DNA of 64,000 nucleotides from Chinchilla lanigera (Eukaryota > Chordata > Mammalia > Rodentia > Chinchillidae). The stretch lies in assembly GCF_000276665.1 (NCBI RefSeq), contig NW_004955466.1:6742168-6806167 (forward strand), written 5' to 3'. A model generated the notes under the pieces. That model was not told the DNA's origin, made no database searches, and was given only the letters and a program-made list of their open reading frames with translations. The translations under genes and the position numbers were made by a program. Shown one piece after another: positions 29,501 to 43,842 of this stretch (position 1 is the first letter of the stretch; every line of letters begins with the position of its first letter).

Positions 29501-30949
29501 TGTGAAAGCAAATGTGTTTCTTCAGAGCGGAAACAACAGATGGAGTATGAGTAATTATCCCATGTCGTCTCTTTGCCCAAGAGCATAATTGTTTACCTAA
29601 GCTTTTTTTCTTATAGATTAGAATCTTGTGTTGCAGTCAGATAGATTGATTTAACTGCCTCTGTGACTTCCTTTCATTTTTAAGATTAGACTGTCCATGA
29701 CAAAGAGGTTAATTGCAACCCAGTAGAGCTACACTAATGTTTTATTAAGAAGCATTTGGCGTCCTAAGCTTTTAGGAGAACAAATGTTCTCGTAAGGCCA
29801 TGAACAACTTACAGAGCACGTATTAAGCTCTTCATATTCAACTGTCTGTTCATATTACTTCATATCGACCACAGCTAAGTAACATCAGCCACTGTGCTGA
29901 ATAATCAGTCACACCAGTTAGGTTTCTGTAAAGGTGAGATCAGTAAACGTATCGCTGGGCAAAGTTAGAACTGCTGATGCATCTTTTTTTTTTTTTTTTT
30001 TTTTTTTCTTTCTCTCTGACCTAGACAGTGTGGCTGCCCAACTTTTTCAAAGTTTGACTGTACAGCGGGGATTGGTGAGAGATCAAGTAAACTTATTTAG
30101 CTGCTAACATGAGCAGTTCCAGAAGTATTCAAGAGCACCAGGGCAGAGACATGAGGGAACCGTTAGTAATAGTGGGAATCTAGAAACTGCTTCAGTGTAT
30201 GTGAGCGGAACATACACATTGTCAAGAAAGAGCAAATGCTGAAGTCCCTGAGATGACAGAGGTGCTGACAAGAAGCAGGTGGCGTTGTGGGTTGGTCTAG
30301 AGGTGAAAGGAAGGGAGGGAAGTTGAAGGCTATTGTGTTCCTTGCAGCTTGTGTTCTTGATACAGTATTTGGGTAAGTGATAGGAGTGAGAGGAGAGGTC
30401 TAATGTGGGTATCTTGAGAAGAACGCTTGTGCTTAGAGCTGGGGACTGTAAGATGGCTTTAAGCAGAGAGAAGGGAAGAGATTACTGAACATCATCGAGT
30501 GTTCCTGTTGATTTAAATATGAAAGGAAGCATCTCGCATCTTTACAGTGGTTCTCCATTTCCTAGGGAGTTTTGATAGCAAACCTTGTAAACGGTTACTC
30601 ATTTGATAATTGTCCTTGGCTCTGATTTTTTTAGGAAGGAAGAATCTTTTCCAAATCTTTCCTCCATAATTTTCCCTCAGTATGCCCGAGTCAGCGCAAC
30701 ATTTGCCTCTACTTTTTTCTTTCTGTGCAAAGTTCCCCAGTTTCCTTCCTGAAGGGAGAAGCTTAATCCTCAATGCTTCCCCTGTCCCCAGCCCAGCCTC
30801 TACTCCCATACGCTCCCCACCTTCCCCAGCCCAGAGCTCTCCCTTTATGTATGAGTTATGTGAGCACGGTTGAAAGCTGAGCGTATTTCCCTTTGTATAT
30901 TTTATTCTGAACATATGATGCAGAGCTGTTTTAATTTGTTTAGTTTTTT
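26531..30949. other. Intron 4 stretch without recognised features
   Basis: AT-rich intron with a poly-T run near 29984-30007 and small simple repeats near 28880-28960. ORFs of 114-133 codons at 27833 and 30513 (minus) lack domain features and splice context. Position 28204-28260 has a faint ID-like phrase (gggatttggttcagtgg) but not enough to call. Confidence 0.45.
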
Positions 30950-31440
30950 AACTAATTTCCTCATTCATTCATTCATTCATTCATTCATTCATTCCCATCC
31001 CCTCTTTTCAAACCCCCTTCCACTCCCTGTTCACAGTGTGGTTTTCATTTTATTCTTCTTTTCTCAGTTTTTTCTTGCCCTTCCTTCCTTTCCCCTCCTC
31101 ATCCCTATTTCCCTTTTTTTTTTGAACAGTTTCTTCTTATTTCACAATACTTATTGCATATTTATGTTCTTATTTACATTTGCAGCTTCTTGCACCAGAA
31201 AGATAATATGATATTTACATGAGTCTCATTCATTTCACTTATAATTATGGTCTCACCATCCATTTAGCAATAAGTGTATGCTTTTTATGGCCAAATAATA
31301 CTCCTTTATGTATAAAAAAACCACATCTTTTTTATCCATTCATTGGCTGATGAGCATTTGGGTTGCTTCCAAGATTTAGCTGTTACAAACTGTGCCACTA
31401 TAAATGGTTTTCTCTTTTAATCTATCTCATATGTAAAAAG
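30950..31440 (-). mobile_element. Antisense L1 3' end
   Basis: After a (TCAT)n tract (30961-30994) and a pyrimidine-rich zone come gaacagtttcttcttatttc, tatggccaaataatactcct and ttggctgatgagcatttggg. These match the antisense L1 3' ends at 52440-52700 and 58090-58360, so they belong to one related family. Confidence 0.7.
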
Positions 31441-31598
31441 GGAACACATTATTACCTACCTAAGAAATATGAACCTTCAGTAAGTAAAATATTGACTTGT
31501 TAGTTTCTAGAAATAGTATATAAAATTCTAATATTCAGCTAATATAAGGAATGGAAATCATTTTCAGGTAAGTGTATAATACACTTATGGCTAATTTC

Positions 31599-31697
31599 TT
31601 TTTTTGGGGGGGGTTTTTCTCCGGTACCGGGAACTGAACTCACGACCTTGCGCTTGCCAGGCAGGCGCTTTTGCCGCTGAGCTAAATCCCCAGCCCC
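31599..31697 (-). mobile_element. ID SINE, antisense, perfect 17-bp TSD
   Basis: It reads ctccggtaccgggaactgaa through gagctaaatccccagccc. The 17-bp TSD cacttatggctaatttc is identical at 31582-31598 and 31698-31714, indicating a relatively young insertion. Confidence 0.95.
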
Positions 31698-31794
31698 CAC
31701 TTATGGCTAATTTCAACTGAGGACACCTTCACCACTTTTACCCAACATAGAAAACCAAACCAAAGCCCAGAGATAACAAAACAAATTGGGATTT

Positions 31795-32157
31795 ACAAAA
31801 TGTGCAATTGTCCTGTTATGGCTACCGTGATGTCTTGAATCAAGTCAAATTTACCTTCCTTGATCCTTTAGGCAAGGGCCAGAAGTCACAGTGTCAGATC
31901 TGGTGAGTACACCACAATGTTTTTACAAGCCTGCTTTCCCACTGGGTGGCCCTCTGTAGTGGCGTTCACTGTAGGTCGATCACAATGCAAAAAGACACTC
32001 ACGAAAGAGGGCTTCCAGAACTGCTTTGAGAGCTGGCAAGAACTCATAGGATAGGTGTGTTTGAAGTGATGGGGGAGTATTTTGAGGGCGATTAATAACA
32101 CTGTATCTTTTACTGTATTTTTCATTTAAACACACACTGTATTCTTTGATCAGTCCG
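31795..32157. mobile_element. Palindromic mariner-derived element, truncated copy
   Basis: The minus strand decodes an HCDRP catalytic-Asp-like motif (ends near 31988), KNIVVYSPDLT (about 31891-31920) and GKFDLIQDITVAITGQ (about 31806-31855), the order of a mariner transposase. From 31992 the plus strand instead decodes EGFQNCFESWQE and a degraded C-terminus, ending in ttgatcag like the terminus of the copy at 9891-10437. The inversion junction is at the same place as in that copy. The left arm's outer part is missing. Confidence 0.7.
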
Positions 32158-32559
32158 ATTAGTTTTAAATGTGATTTTAAAGTTGCAAATAAAAATATAG
32201 ATAACAGTTATATATTTATGTATTTATGGCTTATTTGATGCCAGGCCCTGTACAAAGTGCTAAGTGTGGAGAATTGGTAGTACATTAGTAAAAGTGACTT
32301 GTTAGTCACGGGCAGTGTCAGTTTGTTTGTGCTATGACTACACTGTTCATGCACAGAGGAAGACACTTTGCTCTTATTGGTTGTTCCAGGAAGCTTCCAA
32401 AGAGAAGCTTTACTGTGACTGTGTCTATCAGTAAGCGTTAGGCAAACAAACTGTGGAGGGAAAAGACATTCCAGCTGGGCAGAGTGCTTATGACATGTAG
32501 AAATGTGGAAACATGAGACACATTTGGATGCACTTTTAAGAATTTCTAGTAGATATATT

Positions 32560-32860
32560 TTTAAAATTTTCTCTTGAATTTTGTATTTTTATTAGTACAT
32601 TTTGCAGTACATACTGATTGCATTTATTGTAGGGGAGTTGATACATGGACATAACACATTTAAACTCTTTTTACTTCTTTTTCTCTCTTCTTCCTCCCTT
32701 TCTCCATCCTTACCCCTCTTTCTCTTGCTTCTTCACTCAATTTGCTATTGGTTTTGGGACGAGTATGAGAGAATGGCAGGCAATAGATACAGTGCATATT
32801 TGGGGGATCAGAAACCAAATGACGTATATATATATTCCAAATATATGCAGGTTTATCCTT
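32560..32860 (-). mobile_element. Possible L1 3' UTR fragment, antisense
   Basis: Contains ttagtacattttgcagtaca, taggggagttgatacatgga and a pyrimidine-rich ctctcttcttcctccctttc, like the antisense 3' ends of rodent L1s. Weak call. Confidence 0.4.
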
Positions 32861-33689
32861 GTCAAAGCGTTGACAGAGGTGAAGGGCATGGTCAGATTTG
32901 GGCTTTAGAAAGAACTATGTGAGCACTGTGAATGTGTTCCTTGGGATTCTGCTACCTAACTCCAGTGAAAGATAATACATTGCCTGACACCATAAGTAAG
33001 GGGAAATATTCAACTGAGATATAATCATTGATAAATTATAATCTATAAGGTTTAAAAATGCTTTGATAGGTAATGTGTATACAGGTAACCATTAAAGGAA
33101 GATAGTAAATTTCAAATTTCTGGTTTAGGCATTTAGCAATATCATGAGGCAATTTACCATGATCAGGAATACTAGAACTGATGCAGGGTTGGGGACAGGG
33201 GAGAAGATGTTGATGATAAGAATTTTGGATATGTTGAGTGTTTGATGTCTATAGAACATCTTAGTAAGAGGAAGCCACTGGTGCATAGACACATAGGTCT
33301 GCCACTCAGAAGAAAATTGTTGGTTGATTATAGAAGGTGCATATATTTTAAAAAACGTTGATGTTGATTTTTTTTAGAGCTGTGACTTTTGGTGCCTCTT
33401 TGTGTCTCTAGCACATTTCGCAGGGTAGACATTAGGGTCATGTATGGCTAGTCTCTTCCATGAGGTCCATTAATGAGGAAGAAAGAAGTGCCTTCCATCA
33501 GCAGATACCATTTATTTATTTTCCAACCTAATTATTGGCAATGAATACATAGAAAGAGCTGAATTAGTGGAAGCGATTCTAAGTTTAAACAAAATCAGAG
33601 TTAGTCCAAAGACTACTAGTAAACTCATGTTGGAGTGTAAAATGGTGGTTTGATAGCTAGGGAAGATATGGCTAGGTAGTCAATGAAAC

Positions 33690-34720
33690 AAACTCTCCCA
33701 GTCTGATGGAGTGCAAGCGGGAGCAAAAGAGAGCAAAGGATAGGGGCAGATAGTTACTGGCTTAGCCCCACCCCTGGCCAGGTCCGCTCTCTCCAGCCCT
33801 CTGGGGAATAGGAGTCGGGTGCTTCTCATCTGTCTCATCCCCCTAAGAGATTTCATCCTTAATCAAGGGGAGCTGAAGGGCAGAGGTCTTTCTTCTGTGA
33901 CTGGTTCAAAAGCTAATTGGGGGCAGTTGACCCTCCTTAGCAGGGGAATAAAAAGCTCTTGACAACTGATTCAGTGATATATGGGGTCCTGGCTCCTCCT
34001 CCCAAGACACTGGTTGTGCGCCTTGCATCATCAGCAGCAGCTTAGGATGGAAGTTCTTCAGTCTGGAAGATACGAAGTTTACCAACAATATAAAGCTATA
34101 GGTAGTGTAATGACTCCTAAAGAGTTCTAGTGGAGCTTCCTTTCCAATAAAACCATTACAACTCTACCTTCTGCATCACCAGGTACCTGCTCCTCCCAGT
34201 ACTTCTGGTCTAGAAACTGCTGCCAGGACTGCTTTGGGCTTTCTTCATAAGGACTAGCCATTGCCAATATCTCCCATGCTTTGAGCCCTGTCACCACTAT
34301 CCTCTCAAGCCTGACCATATTCTTTTAGAGCAGAGACTTGACCCCAGAGATGTCTCTGTGGGCATACCTCCAGGGGATTTTCTATCCAGAGACTGATGGC
34401 CTCTCTAGCCATCTTGGGGAGTCATGATTGTCTGGACACTTAAAAAGATACTGTTGCCTTTTTGAAGAATGGAGAGGTTACCTTGGATTGGCTTAGGTCA
34501 GGAAAGGAGTGAGCTAGGACCCTTATTTGCATACTCAACTTCACAACAAACTTCCAGAAGATTCCCGGGTTTCAGCACTTTTATGCCTTAGCCTCACTGG
34601 AACAGAGTTGCTATCTGGTATATAAGTAGCACTTCAGAAGTATTTCCTGGGGTTTAGTCTAGGAGGGCTCCCCCTTGTGTATGGAACTCCTGTGCTATAC
34701 AGCACAGGCCTTATTCAAAT
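33690..34720. other. GC-richer block, possibly LTR or ERV-related
   Basis: This kilobase is visibly richer in GC than its surroundings and has two AATAAA motifs (33950 and 34146 regions). A 63-codon minus-strand ORF (34127-34318) has a coding-like composition but no domain I know. It may be a degraded ERV LTR with adjoining internal sequence. No TSD or primer-binding site was found. Confidence 0.25.
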
Positions 34721-34756
34721 ACTTACTTTGATGTTCCCATTAAAAAAATAGTAATA

Positions 34757-34836
34757 AGGCCAGGGGTAGAGCTCAACGGCACAGTGCCTGCCTGGCAAAC
34801 ATGAGGTTGTGAGTTCAATTCCTAGTACCAAAAAAG
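34757..34836 (+). mobile_element. ID SINE
   Basis: It reads ggccaggggtagagctcaac, gcctgcctggcaaac and ttcaattcctagtaccaaaa with a short A tail. Imperfect flanks atagtaataa and atactaataa suggest an old TSD. Confidence 0.85.
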
Positions 34837-35419
34837 GAATACTAATAAATTATAACATCACTTTCATTGTGTGATTTGACAGGTATTAAGCTAATGTATG
34901 TCCTAGATTTCTTCCATCATCTTTAATCACACTGTGCGAAATTTCATCATGCCATTAAGAGTCATTCCCTTATAGCAGTAGATTTTTATTTTTTTATTTC
35001 AAGGAGTTGTTTGGTAAATCCTGTAGTACTATAATAATCATCAAATAGTTTAATAAAATATTTAATATATCAGAGCTTGAGTTACTCAGAGAAAGGGTAG
35101 TTGAGACAGAATATGATTGGTTTTATTTCATTTCTTCACATCTCATTGAGATTTCCTTGAAATTAGTGAGTTTAATATTGACCATTTGAGGACCCAAAAG
35201 ATATTTTCTTTCCATCAGATTCACATTCTTCTCCCCTAGAAGCTGCTAGTCTATCAGAAAACATTAGGGTTCTAGATAACCTAAATGTAATTTTTAGATA
35301 TTACTGAATTTCTCAATGAGAAAAATAACATTTTTGTCATGTTGGAAGATGGAAATATGTGAGACTTGTTGAAACTGGGCTTTTTTTCTTACGTGTGACT
35401 ATCTTCACTCAAATGCTCT

Positions 35420-35860
35420 GTAGGACTGTTTTTATTAGAGTAGTACTAGCTGCTATAACAAATAGCAATAATACTGCAATAATGATGTATTATTGCTAAT
35501 AAAATAGATATAATAGTCATTTGACACAATTAAAGCATATTTCTTGTTCACATAGCAGTTCAAGCTCAGTGATCCTGGCAGACATATGGCATTCTTCCAT
35601 TCTGTGATTCAGTAGCTTTGCATCCCCTAGGGCCTCCTCATTTGCATCCAGCTGGTAGAAGGAGGAGAAAGTATGCTGGAGCCTTACTTGCTTCTTAAAT
35701 TGTGATGAAAATGTGACACATATCTGCTTACATTCTATTGGTGAGAACCATTAACATGGACACACAGCAATGCAAGGAATGCTGGGAAATGCTGGGCACT
35801 GGAAGTGGATGACTGGTTTCTAGTAAGAGACCTACGCAATGAAGTGGGAGCACTGAATTT
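35420..35860. mobile_element. Ancient mammal-wide interspersed repeat
   Basis: The series tagctgctataacaaatag, atttcttgttcacatagcag, gcatcccctagggcctcctc, gcatccagctggtagaagga and cttacattctattggtgaga matches a common ancient mammalian repeat that I remember but cannot name. Heavily diverged. Confidence 0.5.
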
Positions 35861-36119
35861 TGTGGACAGTTACTTGCTTTGGCTATAGGGATTATATAAT
35901 AGATATGTGTACAAATCAAAGGTCATACATGAAAATTGCTCATTATTTTATAGTTTCACAGTAAATACATGATGGTGTTTATGTGAACATCAATTGCTTT
36001 AGATTGATCATTTGTTCTTGATGTTTCATGGTTGCTGTGATTCTTTGCATATTGTCAAGAATCTTGGATTCCTTATTCATTCTATGTGAAAACCTGAGAC
36101 TTTCTTTCTGTATTTTTAA

Positions 36120-36350
<231 letters not shown>

Positions 36351-36420
36351 TAATTTTTCCCTCGTAGAAGCAGAGAAGTCTCTAATAGTTCTTTTTCTCT
36401 CCAGCTTTTGAAATAGAATG

Positions 36421-36505
36421 TTGGGCCAGGGATGTAGTCCCGCGGCACAGAGCCTACCTGACAAGTGTGACGTCATGAGTTCAATTCCTGATACAAAAAA
36501 AACAA
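36421..36505 (+). mobile_element. ID SINE with 11-bp TSD
   Basis: It reads tgggccagggatgtagtccc through caattcctgatacaaaaaaa. The TSD gaaatagaatg occurs at 36410-36420 and 36506-36516. It lies 185 bp downstream of a KCNH5 exon donor. Confidence 0.9.
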
Positions 36506-36517
36506 GAAATAGAATGT

Positions 36518-39500
36518 AGTTGTGACATCTCAACTGATGCCTATAAAGTGTGAGGTTTCATTAGAGCAATTCTTTGTGCAGCAAGAACTTGCTAAGGGTT
36601 TGTTCTGTGCTTGGCTTTCTCCAAAGGATGTAGAGATGAATGAGCAATGGGCCCCACCACCAAGGAGTGCAACATACAGCAGAGGAAAGTGATCTTAGCA
36701 TGTTAAAGAGCATAGCAGAATGCAGCAGGAATGTATGCAGTAGCATGGGCCCAGGTCTGGGCCACTAGGGCAGGCGCTTGAGTGAGGTGATTCCTGGGTT
36801 AAGCAAATCTAGATGTCAGGTACAAAAGGAAGGCTGGCATAGGCCAAGTTTTGAGATGATACAGGATGAGGGCTTTGAGTGTGCTTGCAGTGGGGTTGAA
36901 TTCAGATGTGGAAGGAAAGATTAGGGTCATGTACAGTAAGATGAGGTGGTTGATATCTCATGTGTCAGGAAAATCTCTCAGAGATTGGTCCCAGCTGGTT
37001 TCTTTTGTATGTCATTTTTTTTACTGTATTAATTTAAAGACTTTCAAAGAAGGGGTCCCTAGCTTTCACTAGATTGCAAAAGGGATCTGAGGCACAAAGA
37101 TGACTAAGATCCTTTGCTTGACATATTGGTTCTGTGGAGAATGAGTATGCAGATTTAGCTAGAAGGATCTTAAACACGGGTGATAGCAGAGGTAGGCAGA
37201 TTTCAGCTACCTCAGGATTAGAGTTGACACATTTGTTGATAGATGAGAACTGAGTGTGAAGCAAGAGAATAGCTAAAGAATAAATGTATGGGTTTTGTTT
37301 TAGACAGCTTGGTAGACATTGCCATTACATAATAAATTGACAAATACAAAAGGAGAAAGAGAAGATATAGGGGCAATGACAGTGAGTTCAGTTGTAGATG
37401 TATTAAGTTTGAAATATCTATCCATGTGGGGAAATGGCAGTGGATTTATAGGTCTTGCACTCTGGAAGGATATTTGGATTTCAACTATAGATTCTTTATC
37501 ATCCTCACAGGTATGAATTTTAGTTGCAAGACCAGACAGTGTTACTCGTGAGAGTGCATTGAGACCAAAGAGAAAAGGAATTAGGATAGAACTCGAAGGG
37601 AGTTACAAGCTTTGTGACTTGCATGTTTTCTGTAATTATTATTTGTCTTAACTGGTATGAAGGATGCCAACAGTCTAATTAAACTATCAAAAACTATGCT
37701 GAACATACAGTGGGCACACAGAAAATATTCTGATGTGGCTTATCAGAGGAGAAAGATAAAATTAAACGCATACGTTCATCAATTTACTCTGCCAGAGAAC
37801 AGTGAGTGGACGTACTCTAGAATAACTCTTCTCAGTAGCTGCAGATATGAAGTCTGGTTTAAAAAGGGTTAGGAAGTAAAATATGTGCCCTGAATTGAAA
37901 GAAAAGAAATTTTTCTTAGCCCATAGTCAACAGAGACTTGTTAGAGTTTTTTGCTGTAACACTGTTATCTTGGGGAAAGATTAATACTTTGAGGTCCAGA
38001 CATGTCTTTAAAAATACAAATAAGAAAAAAATGTAAAAATACAAGTAGACATTAACATAACTGTTAACTAGTATTATTTGTAAAGTTGAAAAAGATGATT
38101 ATAAATTAGCACATTATTTAAGATGATTACATGCAGCTTAGTTTTTCCAGTGGGGCCTGTTATTAAGTACTACTTGGTTTTAGTACTACCTTCTTGTTTG
38201 TTTGAAGTTCTCCATGTCTGATGCCAAATCTGGCTGAAGAGTAACAGCTGGTTTCTGTGGCTGTTGAATTTTATAGTCATGATTTCTGCTCAGTCTTGAT
38301 CAACTATACCTCATTCAGACATTTTCTTTTCTGTGTTACACTATTGGAAAAGAATAAGAGAGAGAGGGTTACCTAGAGAAGAAAACCCTCTGTCTTAGCC
38401 TCCTGAATAACTGAAGATTTTTGTTGTTGTTCATGTCTTTAACCAATGTCAAGGAAACACAGGGTTTTGATAGTAGTATGCCCTTAGGTTTTCCAAAAAT
38501 GTACCTAAAAGAAATGTTGACTTAGTACAAGAATGTTGTTTTTCCAATGATACTCAAAGATTTATGTAATTTGCCCGAGTAAAGTATCTGTTTTTGCTGT
38601 GGGATTCTGGACTTTTCACCTACCATAAGATGTAAATTTGATCTCAGTTTGACCTACCTCCTAATTTTGGAACTCAACCTCAGTTTCAAAGATTCTAGTC
38701 TCCATGAAAGAAGTTAGTTAATTTTCCACCAGTATTGACATCATGCTGACGGCCTTCAGCTGGTTCACACTGATGCTGCGTGGATGTAAATATACACACC
38801 CTCATCTTGACGTGGGCCTGACTTCCTTAGAGTTAAGGCTCTCAGATCTTCAGAGAAGAAAGTCTGGATTGGTACAACAGTACATGAAAAAGCATGATTT
38901 CATCCTTTCTTTACCTAAGGCTTATGAAAGTGCAAATGAAATAGCAGTGAAAGGGAAGAGTTATTACTCATTGCTTTATAAAAGAGCCCAACTGTGGAAC
39001 CCAGTGATGACAGAGGCATACAAGAAAGAACAAAACCCAAATGCTGTGTGCCTTTCTTGTTATTGTTACGCATCCTCTTTTTCTCTTTCTCCTCCATCTC
39101 CTCTTCCTAAAACTGCTTTTTTTCTCCTTCTCCTATTCTTGCTCTTCCTCCTCCTCATCTAGTATTTTGGGAACATTTTTTGTATGTTAGTCACCGTCTA
39201 AAGAATTGACTTGGGGATGGCTAAATATAAGACAAAGAGCTCATCTCGATCTCTGTATTGTCATCCCCCAGAAAGGTTAAGAAGTCCAGGGATGTCAGAG
39301 AACTCACATAGGACAAGTTTAGTCATTCTCTGGGGTGGGGTCTAGGTGGATTTATACTGTAATTTAAAAACCTCTCCAGATGATTCTAATTTGTGGCCAG
39401 ATTTAAGACACGCTCAACTTGGGAGTGAGAGGAGAGATCTTACATTTTTCCAGGGTACTGGGCAGGGCCAGCTTATTCATTAATGAGGCAAGCACTGTGT

Positions 39501-39958
39501 TGAGGGCCTACAACACTTAAAGGGGCACTCAAAATGTTTCAATTTCTATTAACTGCAAAAGAAAAAAACAACTTTTAGGTAGAAATATATAATATTAATA
39601 TATTTGCCTTTGTACCAATGTAGTTATAAAATATAACTTTCTATATTCTTAGTAGGAGGATGGAGTCCTGTGGATCATGTTGGTGGTAATGCCCCTCACC
39701 CCTTGTCCTTATTTTCCAAGTTTGATTCCTTTGTGCTTAAACTTGTGTGTGCAGTGGTAAAATAGTGGTAAAATTGTAACACTGAGTAGGAAGGAAATAT
39801 TCGTAGTTCCCACAGTCAGATTGGTACTAATAGAGCAATGGTTGAAAGGTAAAAGAGAAGCCAGGCTTATGTACAATTATTTATATATGAAACCCCATCG
39901 CAACATGAAGCTCATAGTCCTGGTAGAATAATTTGGTGCTAAGTAATTTAAAAACTAT
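36518..39958. other. Intron 5 stretch without recognised features
   Basis: No clear repeat and no exon-like segment. A 139-codon + ORF at 38743-39162 ends in a pyrimidine-driven Ser/Leu-rich tail. I recognise nothing in it. Confidence 0.45.
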
Positions 39959-40058
39959 GGGGGGCCGAGGATACAGCTCAGTGGCACAGCACCTGCCCAG
40001 CAAGCACAGGTCCTGAGTTGGATTTCTGGAAAAAAACCCCCAAAAAACAACAAAAAAC
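39959..40058 (+). mobile_element. ID SINE
   Basis: It reads ggggggccgaggatacagct, gtggcacagcacctgcccag, gtcctgagttggatttctgg and an A-rich tail with CCCC and CAACAA interruptions. Confidence 0.85.
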
Positions 40059-40060
40059 TT

Positions 40061-41974
<1,914 letters not shown>

Positions 41975-42687
41975 TGAAAACACCAGGATGAAAAGATTGC
42001 ATAGATGATACAAATATCTTGTCAGCGACTGCTTTCAAACTTCATTCTATTAAACACTTGCTGCAAGTTATATTTGATTGCATCAAATTGCGTTTCATCA
42101 ACTCCCCCCCCTGCCATTTCTGGTGCACATGCTGGTTACTAGGAAAATGGCTGTGGTTAAAAGTTGTGATTGGAATAGGTAGAGGAGAAGCAAAATAGCT
42201 GCATTTGGCATCAATAGATGCTGAAGTAGATGTATTGTAAAGCTGTGCATCCATGGATCTTCTGACTTCTTTCCTCCTGAGGCATATGGGAGCAGTGCTA
42301 GAGTTAAGAAAGGTGGTGAAGCCCCATGGAGGAATGGTTCTTGACTTTTTGCCATTGTGGTTTCTACTTTTCCTTCAAAGTTCATCTCAATACATTGAAT
42401 GACTTCTTACATGTGTGGTTTAGTGGAAAGTTCTGCTCCTTCAGTGTTATCTGTGAACCTGGAAATACTTGAAGTGTGTAATATCTTAAAAGATTACTAT
42501 GTTTGTAGCTTCTTAGTGTCTAACTTCAAAGTGGATTATTTACAAGTTGTTATACCAAGGTAAGAGGATCCAACCAGTAATCTCAGTTAATAATATATAA
42601 AAGTCAATACAGAATATCTCTATTATTAAACATGTTTTCATAATGATGTTATTAGATTAATTTTCCTAAAGATTCTGCTGTGTTTCT

Positions 42688-42796
42688 TTTGTTGTTGTTG
42701 TTGTTTGTTTTGTTTTTCTTCCGGTACCAGGAATTGAACTCACGACCTTGTGCTTGCCAGGCAGGCGCTTTGCCACTGAGCTAAATCCCCAGCCCC
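42688..42796 (-). mobile_element. ID SINE, antisense, 12-bp TSD
   Basis: GTT-rich tail complement, then ttccggtaccaggaattgaa through ctaaatccccagcccc. The TSD tgctgtgtttct is at 42676-42687 and 42799-42810. Confidence 0.92.
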
Positions 42797-43264
42797 TGTG
42801 CTGTGTTTCTATTAAACTATTCAGATGAAAAATCCTTTGCTACATTATTGTTCATGCTCTTATTACTATCTGAAGAGAAACCACAATGTTCATGATCTTA
42901 TTACTCTATGTGTTTTGGGAGTTAGATCAAAACTTTTCTTTGATGAATTTTTATAAAATTTCTACATTTAGTCAACTGTAATGATATTGAAATTTATTTC
43001 TGCAAAAGTCAAGTGTAGGCATTGTATTTTGATACTGTTAACATATTTGTTACCTTAAAAATTATGGAAAAGAGGAATCATAGTAACTCACTTTCAGTTT
43101 TAGACCCCACTTACATGTAGCTTTTAAAAGTATATTTATTTCTTTCAAAACCTCTAGAGATGATTAAAAGGAATTAAGTTTGAAACTGCTAATCATATGA
43201 TAAAGGGACAATAAACAGTATTTCACTTACTATGTCAGTATATTATGACTATAGTTATTTAGAG

Positions 43265-43575
43265 CACCAGTTCCCAAGTTCCTGGTTCCAGGGATGAGTT
43301 TTTTGGAAGACAGTTTTTCCATGAGGAGGGGCAAGGGAGGGATGGGTTTGGGATGATTCAAAGATGCCCTCAGCCTAGAGCCTTCTCATGTATGTACAGT
43401 TCACAGGAGGGTTTATGTTCCCAGAGAATCTAATGCTACCGTCGATCTGATGGCAAGCAGCTAGAAATACAGATAAAGCTTTGCATGCTGCCCCACCACT
43501 CACCTCTTCTGCGACCTGATTCCTAACAGGCCACAGACCAATACTCATCTGTAGTTCAGGGACTGAGGACTGCTG
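43265..43575 (-). mobile_element. Ancient hAT-like DNA transposon with 8-bp TSD
   Basis: Ends read caccagttcccaag and ctgaggactgctg, degraded forms of hAT termini of the CAGNGGTCCCCAACC type. Internal phrases (ttggaagacagtttttccat, gagaatctaatgctaccg, cctaacaggccacagacc) match a widespread mammalian element. The 8-bp TSD atttagag/atttagaa (43257-43264, 43576-43583) supports hAT insertion. Non-coding. Confidence 0.75.
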
Positions 43576-43842
43576 ATTTAGAAGATAGACATAAAGACCT
43601 TAATAAATAAAATAACCACTCATGTGGATTCTAAACAAATTAATCTCATAGAATAGAGAGTAGAATGGTAGTTACCAGGAACTAGGGCAGTCAAAGAATA
43701 GTTGGGAGATGTTGGTTAAAAGACATAAAATTTCAGTTAGGTGAGACTAGTCCAGGGTGTCTATTTTACAACATGATATTTAAGAATATCATATTGAAAA
43801 ATGCTGAAAGCATGGATGGATGGAAGAGAGTGGGGATGTGCT

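Noticed and set aside
30960..30995. Tandem TCAT units considered as a CRISPR-like or satellite array
   Set aside because: A 4-bp microsatellite in a eukaryotic L1-associated region; no spacers.
38743..39162. 139-codon + strand ORF in intron 5
   Set aside because: No domain or signal recognised. Its C-terminal third is a pyrimidine-rich Ser/Leu tract, and KCNH5 splices across it in frame.
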